64,000 nt of DNA from Pseudomonas sp. GM50 (GTDB taxonomy: Bacteria > Pseudomonadota > Gammaproteobacteria > Pseudomonadales > Pseudomonadaceae), in NCBI RefSeq assembly GCF_000282375.1, contig NZ_AKJK01000108.1, positions 1 to 64,000 on the forward strand, given 5' to 3'. Position 1 is the stretch's first letter. Each line of letters opens with the position of its first letter. A model generated the notes under the pieces. The model was given only the letters and a program-made list of their open reading frames with translations, ran no database searches and was not told the origin of the DNA. Positions 34,360 through 43,050 of the stretch are shown here, one piece after another. The position numbers and the translations under genes were made by a program.

Positions 34360-35058
34360 ATGACAAATCCTCAAAATAAAGCCGAACCCGACGAGGATTT
34401 AGCTAGGTTGATTATGGGGAAAGGTCCCTACACCTATCTATTACTGCTCTTGCTAGGGTTGATCCTTCTGTTTCCCTTTCTTGAGGAAGGTATATTTGCT
34501 CGTACCTTGCTCGGCATTCTTTTTTCGATCGTGCTGCTCGTGGGGGCTTTCGCCGCCAGGCAGACTCGGCGGGGGTTCATTCTCAAACTGGGCCTGGCGT
34601 TGCTTGGAGTTGGCCTTCAATGGACGGCGTTGTGGGCTGGGAGTATCGCGATTCTTAGCCTTGCCGGGATAGCGTATACGGCGTCTCTTGCCGTTTCGTT
34701 TAGCGGAGTGCTTCTCTACATTCTCAAGCGGGGGCCAATTACAGCGGGCAAGCTGCATGGCGCGCTGGCGGGTTACATCATGCTGGCTTTCGTTTGGTCC
34801 TTCGTTTATGCCCTGGTGGAGATATACAGCGCTGGCTCATTCGGTCCTGTCCCCCTCGACTTCGCACAGCCTGGCACGTTTTTCAAATTAATCTATTTCA
34901 GCCTCACGACGCTCACAACCACCGGTTACGGAGATGTTATTCCGTTGACCAATCACGCCCGCTCACTGGTAATGGTCGAAGAGTTTTCAGGCGTCTTTTA
35001 CGTTGGTGTTGTGATCGCTCGTTTTGCCGGTCTTTATCCATCGAATCAGGCTAAGTGA
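34360..35058 (+). CDS. Potassium channel-like (two-pore/ion transport) membrane protein
   Basis: 232 aa. After a cytoplasmic N-terminus come several hydrophobic helices (LLLLLLGLILLFPFL, TLLGILFSIVLLVGAF and others), then a pore loop FKLIYFSLTTLTTTGYGDVI with the TTGYGD selectivity filter of potassium channels, and a last pore helix (FSGVFYVGVVIARFAGL). It lacks an RCK domain, so ligand gating is not evident. A strong terminator follows at 35079. Confidence 0.88.
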   Translation: MTNPQNKAEPDEDLARLIMGKGPYTYLLLLLLGLILLFPFLEEGIFARTLLGILFSIVLLVGAFAARQTRRGFILKLGLALLGVGLQWTALWAGSIAILSLAGIAYTASLAVSFSGVLLYILKRGPITAGKLHGALAGYIMLAFVWSFVYALVEIYSAGSFGPVPLDFAQPGTFFKLIYFSLTTLTTTGYGDVIPLTNHARSLVMVEEFSGVFYVGVVIARFAGLYPSNQAK

Positions 35059-35078
35059 CGGACGACCGATTGCTGATG

Positions 35079-35097
35079 GCCCGGCGACCGGGCTTTT
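35079..35097 (+). terminator. Terminator of the channel gene
   Basis: GCCCGG (35079-35084) and CCGGGC (35088-35093) with a CGA loop, followed by TTTTCTGTTTT. Confidence 0.85.
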
Positions 35098-35104
35098 CTG
35101 TTTT

Positions 35105-35141
35105 CAGATCAAAAGATCGCAGCCTTCGGCAGCTCCTACGG
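35105..35141. repeat. REP-type repeat
   Basis: Same sequence as the repeat at 20285-20327 (ATCGCAGCCTTCGGCAGCTC core), lying between convergent genes. Confidence 0.8.
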
Positions 35142-35195
35142 TAGGGAATTCCTGCGTTGGCTTTAGCAGGCAATTCGCAGGTCACCGGGCCGCAG

Positions 35196-36785
35196 TCACT
35201 CAGGCAACCCAGCCAGCCGCAACCCATCGGCAAACCGCGCAAGATCCTCAGGACGCTGGATTGGCAGCCAGTCTTTCAGGTTGGAGACGCGCAAGGACGG
35301 ATCCAGCTCGTGCAAACGCTGCATCGCTTGCTTCGCTTTGTCCATGCGTCCGCTGAGTGCATGACTGGCCGCCATCAGGGCAACCGATGCCAGGAGGCAG
35401 GGCAGATTACCCAGCGCTTTTTCCGCCCAGGCGGAAGCGGGATCGAAGCGTCCGGCGAAGAAGTGTGCGAGTGCCATTCCAACCTGCATTCTGAACATTT
35501 CCGGATCCAGCGGACTCAGGCGAACGGCATGGGTTAAATCCGCAATGGCGGCGTCGGTTTCACCGCGCAGTGCGCGCAGGATTCCGCCCAGGTACCAGGC
35601 GGGGGCGAGGTTGGGGTTGAGCAGGCGTGCCCTGTCGAGCAGGGCAATGCCACCATCAATATCGCCGGCGAGATGGCCGAGTGCATGTCCGCCTCGCGTC
35701 AGCGCCACCGCATCGTCCCGGCCGAGCGCCACCGCCAAACGCGCAAGTCGTGCGCCCTCGGCGATCTCTTGAGTCCGATCGGTCATCCAGCCATTCAACT
35801 TGCGCCAGAAGTGGCACCAGGCTGCCATGCCATAGGCCGAGGCGAACTCCGGATCGAGCTCGATGGCCTTGTAGAACAACGGCAGCGCTTCCTCGATGGC
35901 TTCGCGGGTGCCGTTGTGCAGTTTCGGCATTCCACGCAGGTAATAGTCGTAGGCGTCCAGGCTTTCCGTCGGTTTGCGCTTGGCGCGCTCGATTTCCGCC
36001 CGTTCCAGCTGCGGCGCTATGGCGCCGACGACGCTTTCGGCGATTTGATCCTGCAGCTCGAAGATGTCGTGGAGCATGCCTTCGAAGCGCTCCGCCCAGA
36101 TATGCGTCCCGGTTGTCGCGTCAATCAGTTGCCCGGTGATGCGTACCTTGTTCCCGGACTTGCGCACGCTACCTTCCAGCACGTAGCGCACGCCGAGCGT
36201 CTGGCCGACGCCCTGGACGTCCACGTCCCGACCCTTGTAGGTGAGGCTTGAAGTGTGTGCGATGACGAACAGCCAGCGGATACGCGACAGGGCGGTGATG
36301 ATGTCCTCCACCATGCCGTCGGCGAAATACTCCTGCTCCGGATCGCCGCTCAGGTTGTGGAAGGGCAGGACAGTAATGGAGGGTTTGTCCGGCAGGACGA
36401 GCGTGGGCGCAGGCGTTTGCTTCAGGTCCACGGGCGTGGGTTCTTCGATGTCAGGCTGTCGCGTTTCCCCGACCTCATCCACCCTGATCTCGCCGACGAA
36501 GCGGTATCCCTTACGGGCAACCGTACGCACCAGACGCTGCTCTTCGCCGGTATCGCCGATGGCCTTGCGCACCGCATTGATGTGGCTGGTGATGGTCGAT
36601 TCCGAGACGATCCGGCCGCTCCACACGGCCTTGAGCAGGTCGTCCTTGCTCATGACGCGATCGCGGTTGCTGACGAGTTGCAGCAATAGATCGAAGACCT
36701 GCGGCCCGACAGCCACGACTTGCCCGCGCAAGGTCAGTTCCCGGCGCTGCTGATCGAGCACGTAGTCTTCAAACACGAATTGCAA
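35196..36785 (-). CDS. Winged-helix regulator with TolB-like and TPR regions (CadC/adenylate-cyclase-like)
   Basis: 529 aa from a TTG at 36785 (AGGGG upstream). The N-terminal OmpR-type winged helix spans about residues 1-97 (VFDLLLQLVSNRDRVMSKDD, SESTITSHINAVRKAIGD, RTVARKGYRF). A FlgO/TolB-like domain follows (SITVLPFHNLSGDPEQEYFA, GVRYVLEGSVRKSG), then a TPR array (LFYKAIELDPEFASAYGMAA and similar) to the C-terminus. No membrane helix seen, so it is cytosolic. Divergent from the SDR gene at 37044, which with its downstream efflux genes is the likely target. No ATG fits the domain start, so the TTG is an inference. Confidence 0.82.
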   Translation of the reverse strand: MQFVFEDYVLDQQRRELTLRGQVVAVGPQVFDLLLQLVSNRDRVMSKDDLLKAVWSGRIVSESTITSHINAVRKAIGDTGEEQRLVRTVARKGYRFVGEIRVDEVGETRQPDIEEPTPVDLKQTPAPTLVLPDKPSITVLPFHNLSGDPEQEYFADGMVEDIITALSRIRWLFVIAHTSSLTYKGRDVDVQGVGQTLGVRYVLEGSVRKSGNKVRITGQLIDATTGTHIWAERFEGMLHDIFELQDQIAESVVGAIAPQLERAEIERAKRKPTESLDAYDYYLRGMPKLHNGTREAIEEALPLFYKAIELDPEFASAYGMAAWCHFWRKLNGWMTDRTQEIAEGARLARLAVALGRDDAVALTRGGHALGHLAGDIDGGIALLDRARLLNPNLAPAWYLGGILRALRGETDAAIADLTHAVRLSPLDPEMFRMQVGMALAHFFAGRFDPASAWAEKALGNLPCLLASVALMAASHALSGRMDKAKQAMQRLHELDPSLRVSNLKDWLPIQRPEDLARFADGLRLAGLPE

Positions 36786-37043
36786 GGTGAGGATCCCCTG
36801 GTCGAGCGCCCTCGACTCCGTGTCTGAGCTGGCGGTGGGTAAGTGGTATCGATAATACGGCAGCGCCTGACCCGCTGCACCGTTTGCGGCAAGGTAGACC
36901 CGTCGAATAACTGTTTTTCTGGACGAAAAACCAAGCTTCCTTGAAGGCAAAATCAAGGCCGGTACAAGGACGTTCCTGACGCGCGCTGGCACTCTCGATC
37001 TACGTCGACAGCAATGGTTGCAGTCGAGAAGCGGAGAGAAACC

Positions 37044-37796
37044 ATGAAGATCGTCGTCATTGGAGGCACCGGCCTCATCGGATCGAAACTTGTGCAGAAC
37101 CTCCGCGAGCGCGGCCATGACGTGCTCGCAGCCGCCCCTAGCACGGGCGTGAATAGCATCACCCGCGAGGGCCTGGCCCAGGCGATGGATGGCGCCGATA
37201 TTGTCGTCGACGTGGCGAACGCGCCTTCGTGGGAAGACCAGGCCGTTCTCGAGTTCTTCGAAACGTCGAGCCGTAACCTGCTGGCTGCCGAGGCGGCCGC
37301 TGGCGTTCGCCATCACGTTGCCCTGTCGATCGTCGGCAGTGAACGGCTGCCCGAGAATGGCTATTTCCGGGCCAAGGTCGCGCAGGAAAACCTGATCGAG
37401 GCGTCCGGCATTCCTTACACCATCCTGCGGGCTACGCAGTTCTTCGAGTTTGTCGGCGGCATTGCGCAGGCGGCCACCGTCGGCGAGGAGATTTGCCTGT
37501 CGCCGGCGCTGATCCAGCCGATGGCGTCCGACGACGTGGTGGCGGCGCTCACCGAGGTCACGCTGGCAGCGCCGGTCAATGGCACGGTCGAAGTCGCCGG
37601 TCCCGAGGCCATGCCGCTCGACGAACTGGTCAGGCGGTTCCTGCGGGCCACTCAGGACACGCGCAAGGTCGTGCCGGACGTGCATGCGCGCTACTTCGGT
37701 TCGGTACTCGACGATCAATCGCTGACCCCCGGCAAGAACCCACGCTTGGGCGCGATTCGCTTCGAGGACTGGCTCGCTCAGTCGACGGCTCGGTAA
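37044..37796 (+). CDS. NmrA/atypical SDR family NAD(P)-binding protein
   Basis: 250 aa with the nucleotide-binding loop VVIGGTGLIGSKLVQNLRER and an extended NmrA-like body (HVALSIVGSERLPENGYFRA, YTILRATQFFEF). The usual YxxxK is replaced by YFRAK, which keeps Tyr and Lys at the right distance. ATG 37044 begins at MKIVVIGG after GGAGAGAAACC. Divergent from the winged-helix regulator and followed by cupin and efflux genes in the same direction. Confidence 0.85.
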   Translation: MKIVVIGGTGLIGSKLVQNLRERGHDVLAAAPSTGVNSITREGLAQAMDGADIVVDVANAPSWEDQAVLEFFETSSRNLLAAEAAAGVRHHVALSIVGSERLPENGYFRAKVAQENLIEASGIPYTILRATQFFEFVGGIAQAATVGEEICLSPALIQPMASDDVVAALTEVTLAAPVNGTVEVAGPEAMPLDELVRRFLRATQDTRKVVPDVHARYFGSVLDDQSLTPGKNPRLGAIRFEDWLAQSTAR

Positions 37797-37839
37797 CGGG
37801 CCGCGTGCTCACACCACCTACGCACCAAGGAGCATCGCC

Positions 37840-38253
37840 ATGGTTACCCGATATCTCTTGGCCGCTGCCTTCGCCGCGCTGTCGATCAGCGCAGCGTCGG
37901 CCGCCGAGCCGCCCGCAGGCAAGGTAACGGTCGTATTCGACCGGCCCATTCCCAACATCCCTGGCAAGAGCATGAAGGGCGTGCTGGTCGAGTATGGGCC
38001 GGGCGCCGCGTCGCCGTCCCACACCCATCCGAAAACGGCTTTCATTTATGCAACGGTCCTGGAGGGCTCGTTTCGCATCAAAGTCAAAGGCGAGCCGGAA
38101 AAGATCTACAACGTCGGCGAAAACTTCGTAGAGGAGCCGGGCTCCGTGCACGAAGTCAGCGCTAACGCCAGCGACACGAAACCTGCACGCCTGCTGGCCG
38201 TGTTCGTCCTCGACAGCAACGAAAAGGTGCTCGTCACACTCATCAAAAAGTGA
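37840..38253 (+). CDS. Secreted cupin-domain protein
   Basis: 137 aa. A signal peptide (ending ISAASAAEPP) is followed by one cupin barrel: PSHTHPKTAFIYATVLEGSF supplies the two His of motif 1 and GENFVEEPGSVHEVSA the Glu/His of motif 2, so a metal site is likely. Lies 43 bp after the SDR gene and before the efflux pair in a presumed operon. Confidence 0.85.
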   Translation: MVTRYLLAAAFAALSISAASAAEPPAGKVTVVFDRPIPNIPGKSMKGVLVEYGPGAASPSHTHPKTAFIYATVLEGSFRIKVKGEPEKIYNVGENFVEEPGSVHEVSANASDTKPARLLAVFVLDSNEKVLVTLIKK

Positions 38254-38351
38254 GCCGATCAACGCGCTCATCGACGCTCGACAGCCGGGCGGCAGGTCAC
38301 TGCCGTCCTGCGGTTGTTGCAGGTCCTTGGCATTGAACAGGAAACAAGAAC

Positions 38352-39449
38352 ATGAATTCGCTTCAGGACAAGGCCGCCATTGCCACCGGCGCAAGCGCCG
38401 AGATCCCTGTCGTGGTGGCGCGGCAAAGCAAGAGAAAAATGATCGGCATCTTGCTGTGCATCGGCGCCGTGGTGGTCGTGGCCGGCGGATGGGCCATGGC
38501 GTTTTCGAGCGGTTCGACCTCCACCGATAACGCTTATGTGCGCGGCGACCTCACCTCGCTCGCCGCCAAGGTTGCTGGCTATGTCACGGCGGTAGAGGTC
38601 GAGGACAACCAGACCGTCCGGGCGGGTGACGTCCTGTTCCGGATTGACGATCGGGACTATCGCGCACGGCTTGCGCAGGCAGTGGCCAATGTCAGCGCTG
38701 CCCAGGCTCGCCTGACCCACGTCGATGCCGAAACCCAGCTTCAGCGTGCCCTGATTCGACAGGCCGAAGCCCAGCGACGCTCGGCCGCCGCCGAGATGAA
38801 TCTGGCGACCAAGACCCATGATCGCAGCCAAAAACTGATCGTCAGCCACGCGGTCAGCCAGGCCCTGGTCGATGAAACCGGCACGGCACGCTCCAGAGCC
38901 GAGGCGACGGTATCGGCAGCTTCGGCAACGGTCGAGGCTCAACAGCAACGCATCACCGTCCTCGTGGCCCAGCGAGAAGCTGCCGTTGCTGCTGTGGCGC
39001 AGGCCCAGGCCGCGCGCGATCTGGCCCAGATCGATCTCGACAGCACCGTGGTACACGCGCCTGTTGATGGCGTTATCGGTAACCGTCAGGTCCGTGTCGG
39101 CCGGTTCGTTACGCCGGGAGGGGCCTTGCTCGATATCGTGCCGGTCAATGATGTGTGGGTCGTGGCGAATTTCAAGGAAACCCAGCTCGAACATATCCGC
39201 CCCGGTCAGCGCGTGCGCATCACGGTCGACGGCTATCCCGACGGGGCACTTGAAGGCGTGGTCGACAGCTTTGCACCGGGTAGCGGATCGGCGTTCAGCT
39301 TGCTGCCCACAGACAACGCAACAGGAAATTTTGTGCGCGTCGTGCAGCGGGTTCCGGTAAAAATCCGGCTTGCCCACAACCCGTTGCCGGGTCGCATCGT
39401 CCCTGGCCTGTCCGCGCGTGTCGAGGTTGCGCAAGGGGACGGCTCATGA
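38352..39449 (+). CDS. HlyD/EmrA-family membrane-fusion protein
   Basis: 365 aa. One membrane helix (residues about 33-54: MIGILLCIGAVVVVAGGWAM) is followed by the lipoyl-like strand DNAYVRGDLTSLAAKVAGYV, a long coiled coil with alanine-rich heptads, and DLDSTVVHAPVDGVIGNRQV-like C-terminal half. Such adaptors bridge an inner-membrane pump and an outer-membrane channel. It overlaps the MFS gene by 4 bp (ATGA), giving an EmrAB-type drug or stress-compound exporter. Confidence 0.92.
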   Translation: MNSLQDKAAIATGASAEIPVVVARQSKRKMIGILLCIGAVVVVAGGWAMAFSSGSTSTDNAYVRGDLTSLAAKVAGYVTAVEVEDNQTVRAGDVLFRIDDRDYRARLAQAVANVSAAQARLTHVDAETQLQRALIRQAEAQRRSAAAEMNLATKTHDRSQKLIVSHAVSQALVDETGTARSRAEATVSAASATVEAQQQRITVLVAQREAAVAAVAQAQAARDLAQIDLDSTVVHAPVDGVIGNRQVRVGRFVTPGGALLDIVPVNDVWVVANFKETQLEHIRPGQRVRITVDGYPDGALEGVVDSFAPGSGSAFSLLPTDNATGNFVRVVQRVPVKIRLAHNPLPGRIVPGLSARVEVAQGDGS

Positions 39450-41041
39450 ACACGGTTGCCAGCGCCACGCGGAGCAACGCCAGCGCTACGAGCGGTGTCC
39501 TGCTCATGGCGGGCATCGTGCTTGCCACGCTAACAGAGGCGATCGCCAGCACCGTTCTGTCGCTCGGACGCAGCGACATCATTGGCGACACCTATGCAAC
39601 GCCTGATGAGTTTGCCTGGCTAGATATCGGCTACATCGCGCTCAAGCTGATCGGGTTCATGACCGCCCCTTGGCTGATGAACCGTTTCGCTGCGCGTCAT
39701 GTGATCATCAGCTCAACCCTGGTCATGGGCCTGGCGTGTGGCATTGCCGCCATCACCGCTCGGCTGGATCTGCTGGTTGCACTTCGAGTTATCCAGGGCT
39801 TCGCGGGTGGCACTCTGCTGGTCGGGGGCCAGGCGATCATCTTTCGCGCTTTTCCGCGGTCCCATCAACCCATCCTTCAAGCGCTGTTTGCCATGGGCTC
39901 CGTTGTCGCGCCCGCGACGCTTGCCCCGGCGCTTCAAGGGTGGTTGATCGATAGCCAATCCTGGACATGGATCTTCTTCAGTGTTGTCCCGATTGCCTTG
40001 GCGGCTAGCGGACTTGTGCTGATCGCAGGCGGCCCAATGCCCGCCAAGGCCCGGCAGCGTCCGTTTGACTGGATTGGCTTCTCGCTGATCTCTACCACCC
40101 TGTTGTGTTTCACCTACGTCCTCAGCCAGGGCAGCCGATGGGACTGGTTCGAGGAACCTCGCATCCTGTGGCTAACCGTGATTGGCGTAGCGGCTTTGCT
40201 GGCATTTCTCGGCCAACAAGTGTTGGCCAAAGGGCAGGGACTGTTCGACTTTACCCTGTTCAAAACGAGCGATTTTTCTTTCGCCTTTATCGTCAGTTTT
40301 GTCGCCGGCGCCGCCTTGTTCGGCAGCGCGTTCCTGATTCCGGCGTTCGCCCTGTCGGTCCTCGGGTTCACGCCTACCGATGCCGGTCAGCTGCTGTTGC
40401 CCAGTGGCGCGTTTTTTGTCGGCGCGCTCCTCATATCTGCCTATCTGATGCAGGCCCACCGCGTTGCGCCATTCGCCACCGTGCCCTTTGGAATCCTGAT
40501 GATTATGGTAGCGATGTGGATGCTGTCCGGTTCGACCAGCGAAAGCGGCGCGGACGACATGATGGCGGCTATCCTGTTGCGCGGGTTGGGGCTTGGCTTC
40601 CTGTTTCTATCGATCACGCTGATCGCTTTCAGCCACCTCAACAGCCGAAACCTCGCTGGCGGAATAGGCCTTTTCAATACGGGGCGCCAGTTGGGTGGCC
40701 TTATTGGGGTCGCAGGGCTCCAGACACTGATCGACCATAACGTCGTCACCAATGCCGTGGTCCTCGGCGCCAACGTCACCCCAGGCGGCGCCGCGCTCAT
40801 CGAGCGGATGACGAACACGACAGCCATGCTGGCCGTGAAAGGAATGGATGCAGCGGCCGCTGGCCGGGCAGCGACGAGCCTTCTGGGCCGGTTGGTGACA
40901 AGTCAGTCCACGGTGATTGCCTTCGACACAGCGTTCGTCGCCGTGGCCCTGCTTTTTGTAATTGCCGCCCCCATTCTGGTCGGCATCAAGATCGGATTCG
41001 CGCGGTACGAGAAAGTGCGCGCTTCACGAGCAGTCGCGTGA
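39446..41041 (+). CDS. MFS transporter of the DHA2/EmrB type
   Basis: 531-aa inner-membrane exporter of about 14 helices, with the DHA2-like opening (ATPDEFAWLDIGYIALKLIG), RFAARHVIISSTLVMGLACG, and an antiporter motif-like GGTLLVGGQAIIFRAFPRSH. Starts inside the adaptor stop (ATGA). The pair resembles EmrAB, which also needs a TolC-type outer channel not encoded here. It lies downstream of the cupin and SDR genes. Confidence 0.92.
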   Translation: MNTVASATRSNASATSGVLLMAGIVLATLTEAIASTVLSLGRSDIIGDTYATPDEFAWLDIGYIALKLIGFMTAPWLMNRFAARHVIISSTLVMGLACGIAAITARLDLLVALRVIQGFAGGTLLVGGQAIIFRAFPRSHQPILQALFAMGSVVAPATLAPALQGWLIDSQSWTWIFFSVVPIALAASGLVLIAGGPMPAKARQRPFDWIGFSLISTTLLCFTYVLSQGSRWDWFEEPRILWLTVIGVAALLAFLGQQVLAKGQGLFDFTLFKTSDFSFAFIVSFVAGAALFGSAFLIPAFALSVLGFTPTDAGQLLLPSGAFFVGALLISAYLMQAHRVAPFATVPFGILMIMVAMWMLSGSTSESGADDMMAAILLRGLGLGFLFLSITLIAFSHLNSRNLAGGIGLFNTGRQLGGLIGVAGLQTLIDHNVVTNAVVLGANVTPGGAALIERMTNTTAMLAVKGMDAAAAGRAATSLLGRLVTSQSTVIAFDTAFVAVALLFVIAAPILVGIKIGFARYEKVRASRAVA

Positions 41042-41122
41042 GACAGCCCACCGGCCAAGGACCAACTACACTTTCTCCAGCCAGTCTGGGCAACCGTCCG
41101 GGGGCACACTCCAGGAGGAATC

Positions 41123-41587
41123 ATGACAGGGAAAAATGTCTCCAGCCCCGAACCAGCGGGCACAAAAACCAACGTGCTATTGAACCCGCCTGACATAGGT
41201 GCTCTCGCAGAGATATCCATCACCGACCCCGACAAAACGCACCCTGCGTGGATCAAGGAGCAGTTTCCTGAGTACGTGGACCCGCATGCAGGGCATGAAG
41301 CCAGGACGGTTCGCGAGATTAACCACAAAGGGCATGTTGTGCGGATCGTGACCACCTACCAGGTGGAGGTTGATGGGGCTCCGGTCCAGGCGCATCTGTT
41401 TGTGGACGATGCGGGCCAGGTCCATACGCACGCCACCCCATTCGTCACTTACGGATCGGCTCTCGACTTGATGACCGCCGTGATCGATGCCTATCCAGAA
41501 TCCTTCGCCAAGGGCGATGGCGACGGGGGAGAGCACCCAGACCACCCCGTCCACCATGAGCACGGAGCACATCATGATCAGGTCTAA
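41123..41587 (+). CDS. His-rich putative partner of the downstream tyrosinase
   Basis: 154 aa of unknown family. The body (KTHPAWIKEQFPEYVDPHAG, VDGAPVQAHLFVDDAGQVHT) ends in a His-rich tail (HPDHPVHHEHGAHHDQV, seven His). AGGAGG precedes ATG 41123. Its last codons overlap the tyrosinase start by 14 bp. In Streptomyces the MelC1 protein delivers copper to tyrosinase from an upstream gene; this protein has the same place and a metal-binding tail but I see no sequence likeness to MelC1 (inference by position). Confidence 0.6.
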   Translation: MTGKNVSSPEPAGTKTNVLLNPPDIGALAEISITDPDKTHPAWIKEQFPEYVDPHAGHEARTVREINHKGHVVRIVTTYQVEVDGAPVQAHLFVDDAGQVHTHATPFVTYGSALDLMTAVIDAYPESFAKGDGDGGEHPDHPVHHEHGAHHDQV

Positions 41588-42467
41588 TGCGGTCAAAGAT
41601 ATCCCGGCGCTTAAGAAATACGTCGAAGGGGTAAAGCGGCTCAAGGATCCCGCGCAGAATCCCTGGCCCGGGCAGGCCAACCTGTCGATTTATGACTCCT
41701 TCGTGGCCTGGCACCACCGGGCCATGATGATTTCAACGCCGGCCGGGCAGATGGCCAGGAACGCCGCGCATGGCGGGCCATCCTTCTTGCCGTGGCATCG
41801 CTACTTCCTCGTGCGCCTGGAAACCTTGCTTCGCAAAGCGATAAACGACCCACACTTTCGAGTCCCGTACTGGGATTGGAACACTGACGCGGAACTTCAG
41901 GACCCGAGGACTTCACTCATCTGGTCCGATGAGTACCTGGGGCAGTTCGTGAATGGGAAGTGGCGGGTGCGATTGACGGGTAATGGCCGCACCATGGACC
42001 TGGACGGGGTAAACCGCCCCCTGGTGCGTTATTTGGGCGGCGGTGGGTCGCTGCCCAGCCGAGCCAATGTGCGCAAGGTCATCCATGAAAACACGGTGTA
42101 TGACAAAGCGCCCTACAACGCGGCGCAGTCCACCGGTGGTGCGCGCAACAGTATCGAGGGATGGGCGGGCGAAGAACGCATTCATAACAACGTCCATGTG
42201 TGGGTCGGTGGTGATATGGGATTGTCGTCTTCGCCGAATGATCCAGTGTTCTTTCTGCATCATTGCAACGTCGACCGGCTCTGGGCTGCATGGCAAGCGA
42301 AGCATCCCGCCGCCGCATACGTACCTGCGGGAAATGCCCCGGATACGCTCAAGTTCCATCGGATTGATGACCCGATGTACAGCCCTTTCCCGGAAAAGGT
42401 GACACCTCGAGATGTCTTGAATTACAGCCAGTATTACAAGTACGACACCTTGAGTGACTTGCTTTAG
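41574..42467 (+). CDS. Tyrosinase (type 3 copper phenol oxidase)
   Basis: 297 aa. CuA: His47/His48 in DSFVAWHHRAMM, His66, and His75 nine residues later in GGPSFLPWHRYFLVRLETLL. CuB: HNNVHVWVGGDM (His-x3-His) and DPVFFLHHCNVDRLWAAW. These are the classic tyrosinase signatures. The protein hydroxylates or oxidises phenols to quinones with O2. No signal peptide, so cytosolic unless carried by a partner. ATG 41574 has GGAG six bases upstream, better than ATG 41556. Overlap with the His-rich gene implies coupled translation and possible copper delivery. Confidence 0.92.
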   Translation: MIRSNAVKDIPALKKYVEGVKRLKDPAQNPWPGQANLSIYDSFVAWHHRAMMISTPAGQMARNAAHGGPSFLPWHRYFLVRLETLLRKAINDPHFRVPYWDWNTDAELQDPRTSLIWSDEYLGQFVNGKWRVRLTGNGRTMDLDGVNRPLVRYLGGGGSLPSRANVRKVIHENTVYDKAPYNAAQSTGGARNSIEGWAGEERIHNNVHVWVGGDMGLSSSPNDPVFFLHHCNVDRLWAAWQAKHPAAAYVPAGNAPDTLKFHRIDDPMYSPFPEKVTPRDVLNYSQYYKYDTLSDLL

Positions 42468-42526
42468 CATCGAGCGGGCCAAGGCTCCTGCGGAGATGGC
42501 GTACCCCAGGGGTGTATGAGGTCGGC

Positions 42527-42560
42527 GTAGGAGCTGGCGAAGCCTGCGATCTTTTGATTT
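42527..42560. repeat. Worn REP-type repeat
   Basis: Inverted, imperfect copy of the repeat at 20285-20327 and 35105-35141 (GTAGGAGCT then CCTGCGATCTTTTGATTTT). Confidence 0.65.
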
Positions 42561-42719
42561 TCATCTACGGGGCGGGGATTGTTCGGGGCGGCGTTGGGCT
42601 GATCCGTATTTTTCTAGCCTATCTGCATCTGTAATGCACCCAGCCTCCGGCTCACAATGACGGCACGGTCAGCAGTTGTGGTAGCCGCTGCACCGCAAAC
42701 TCATTACGTAGGAGGCCCC

Positions 42720-42803
42720 ATGGGCAAGATGGCATTTTTCCTGGGTGGATTTCTGGTGTTGACCATTTTGATTGGTGCGCTTGCCACTATTTCTCCGGTG
42801 TAA
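42720..42803 (+). CDS. 27-aa single-helix membrane peptide
   Basis: MGKMAFFLGGFLVLTILIGALATISPV: after a short basic N-terminus almost all residues are hydrophobic, giving one membrane helix. TAGGAGG lies just upstream of ATG 42720 and a strong terminator follows at 42842. Too short for standard gene finders but with full signals. Function unknown. Confidence 0.75.
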   Translation: MGKMAFFLGGFLVLTILIGALATISPV

Positions 42804-42841
42804 GGAGAGGTGAGTTGCTCATATTTCAGCGAGTTGCTCTG

Positions 42842-42881
42842 CAAAAAGCCCCGTCTCATTTTTAGGTGAGGTGGGGCTTTT
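42842..42881 (+). terminator. Terminator of the small membrane peptide gene
   Basis: AAAAAGCCCC at 42842-42851 pairs with GGGGCTTTTT near 42872-42881, with an inner TCTCA/TGAG pair; a T-run follows. Confidence 0.85.
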
Positions 42882-43050
42882 TCTTTTTGAAGATCAAGCG
42901 CGGCCCGAGCCTGAAATGACTGCTCCTGGCGTAAAAATACAACTACGCCGAAAAGCCCTGTATCGAATTATTATTTCGTTGTACGTTGAGTCCGCGGGCG
43001 GCCTTGATCTGAAAGACGTCCCCTAGCCACAACACTCGCAAGGAATGCAG

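Noticed and set aside
36786..37718. N-terminal extension of the winged-helix regulator
   Set aside because: The open frame continues opposite the SDR gene, without any domain; homology begins at the winged helix near 36785.
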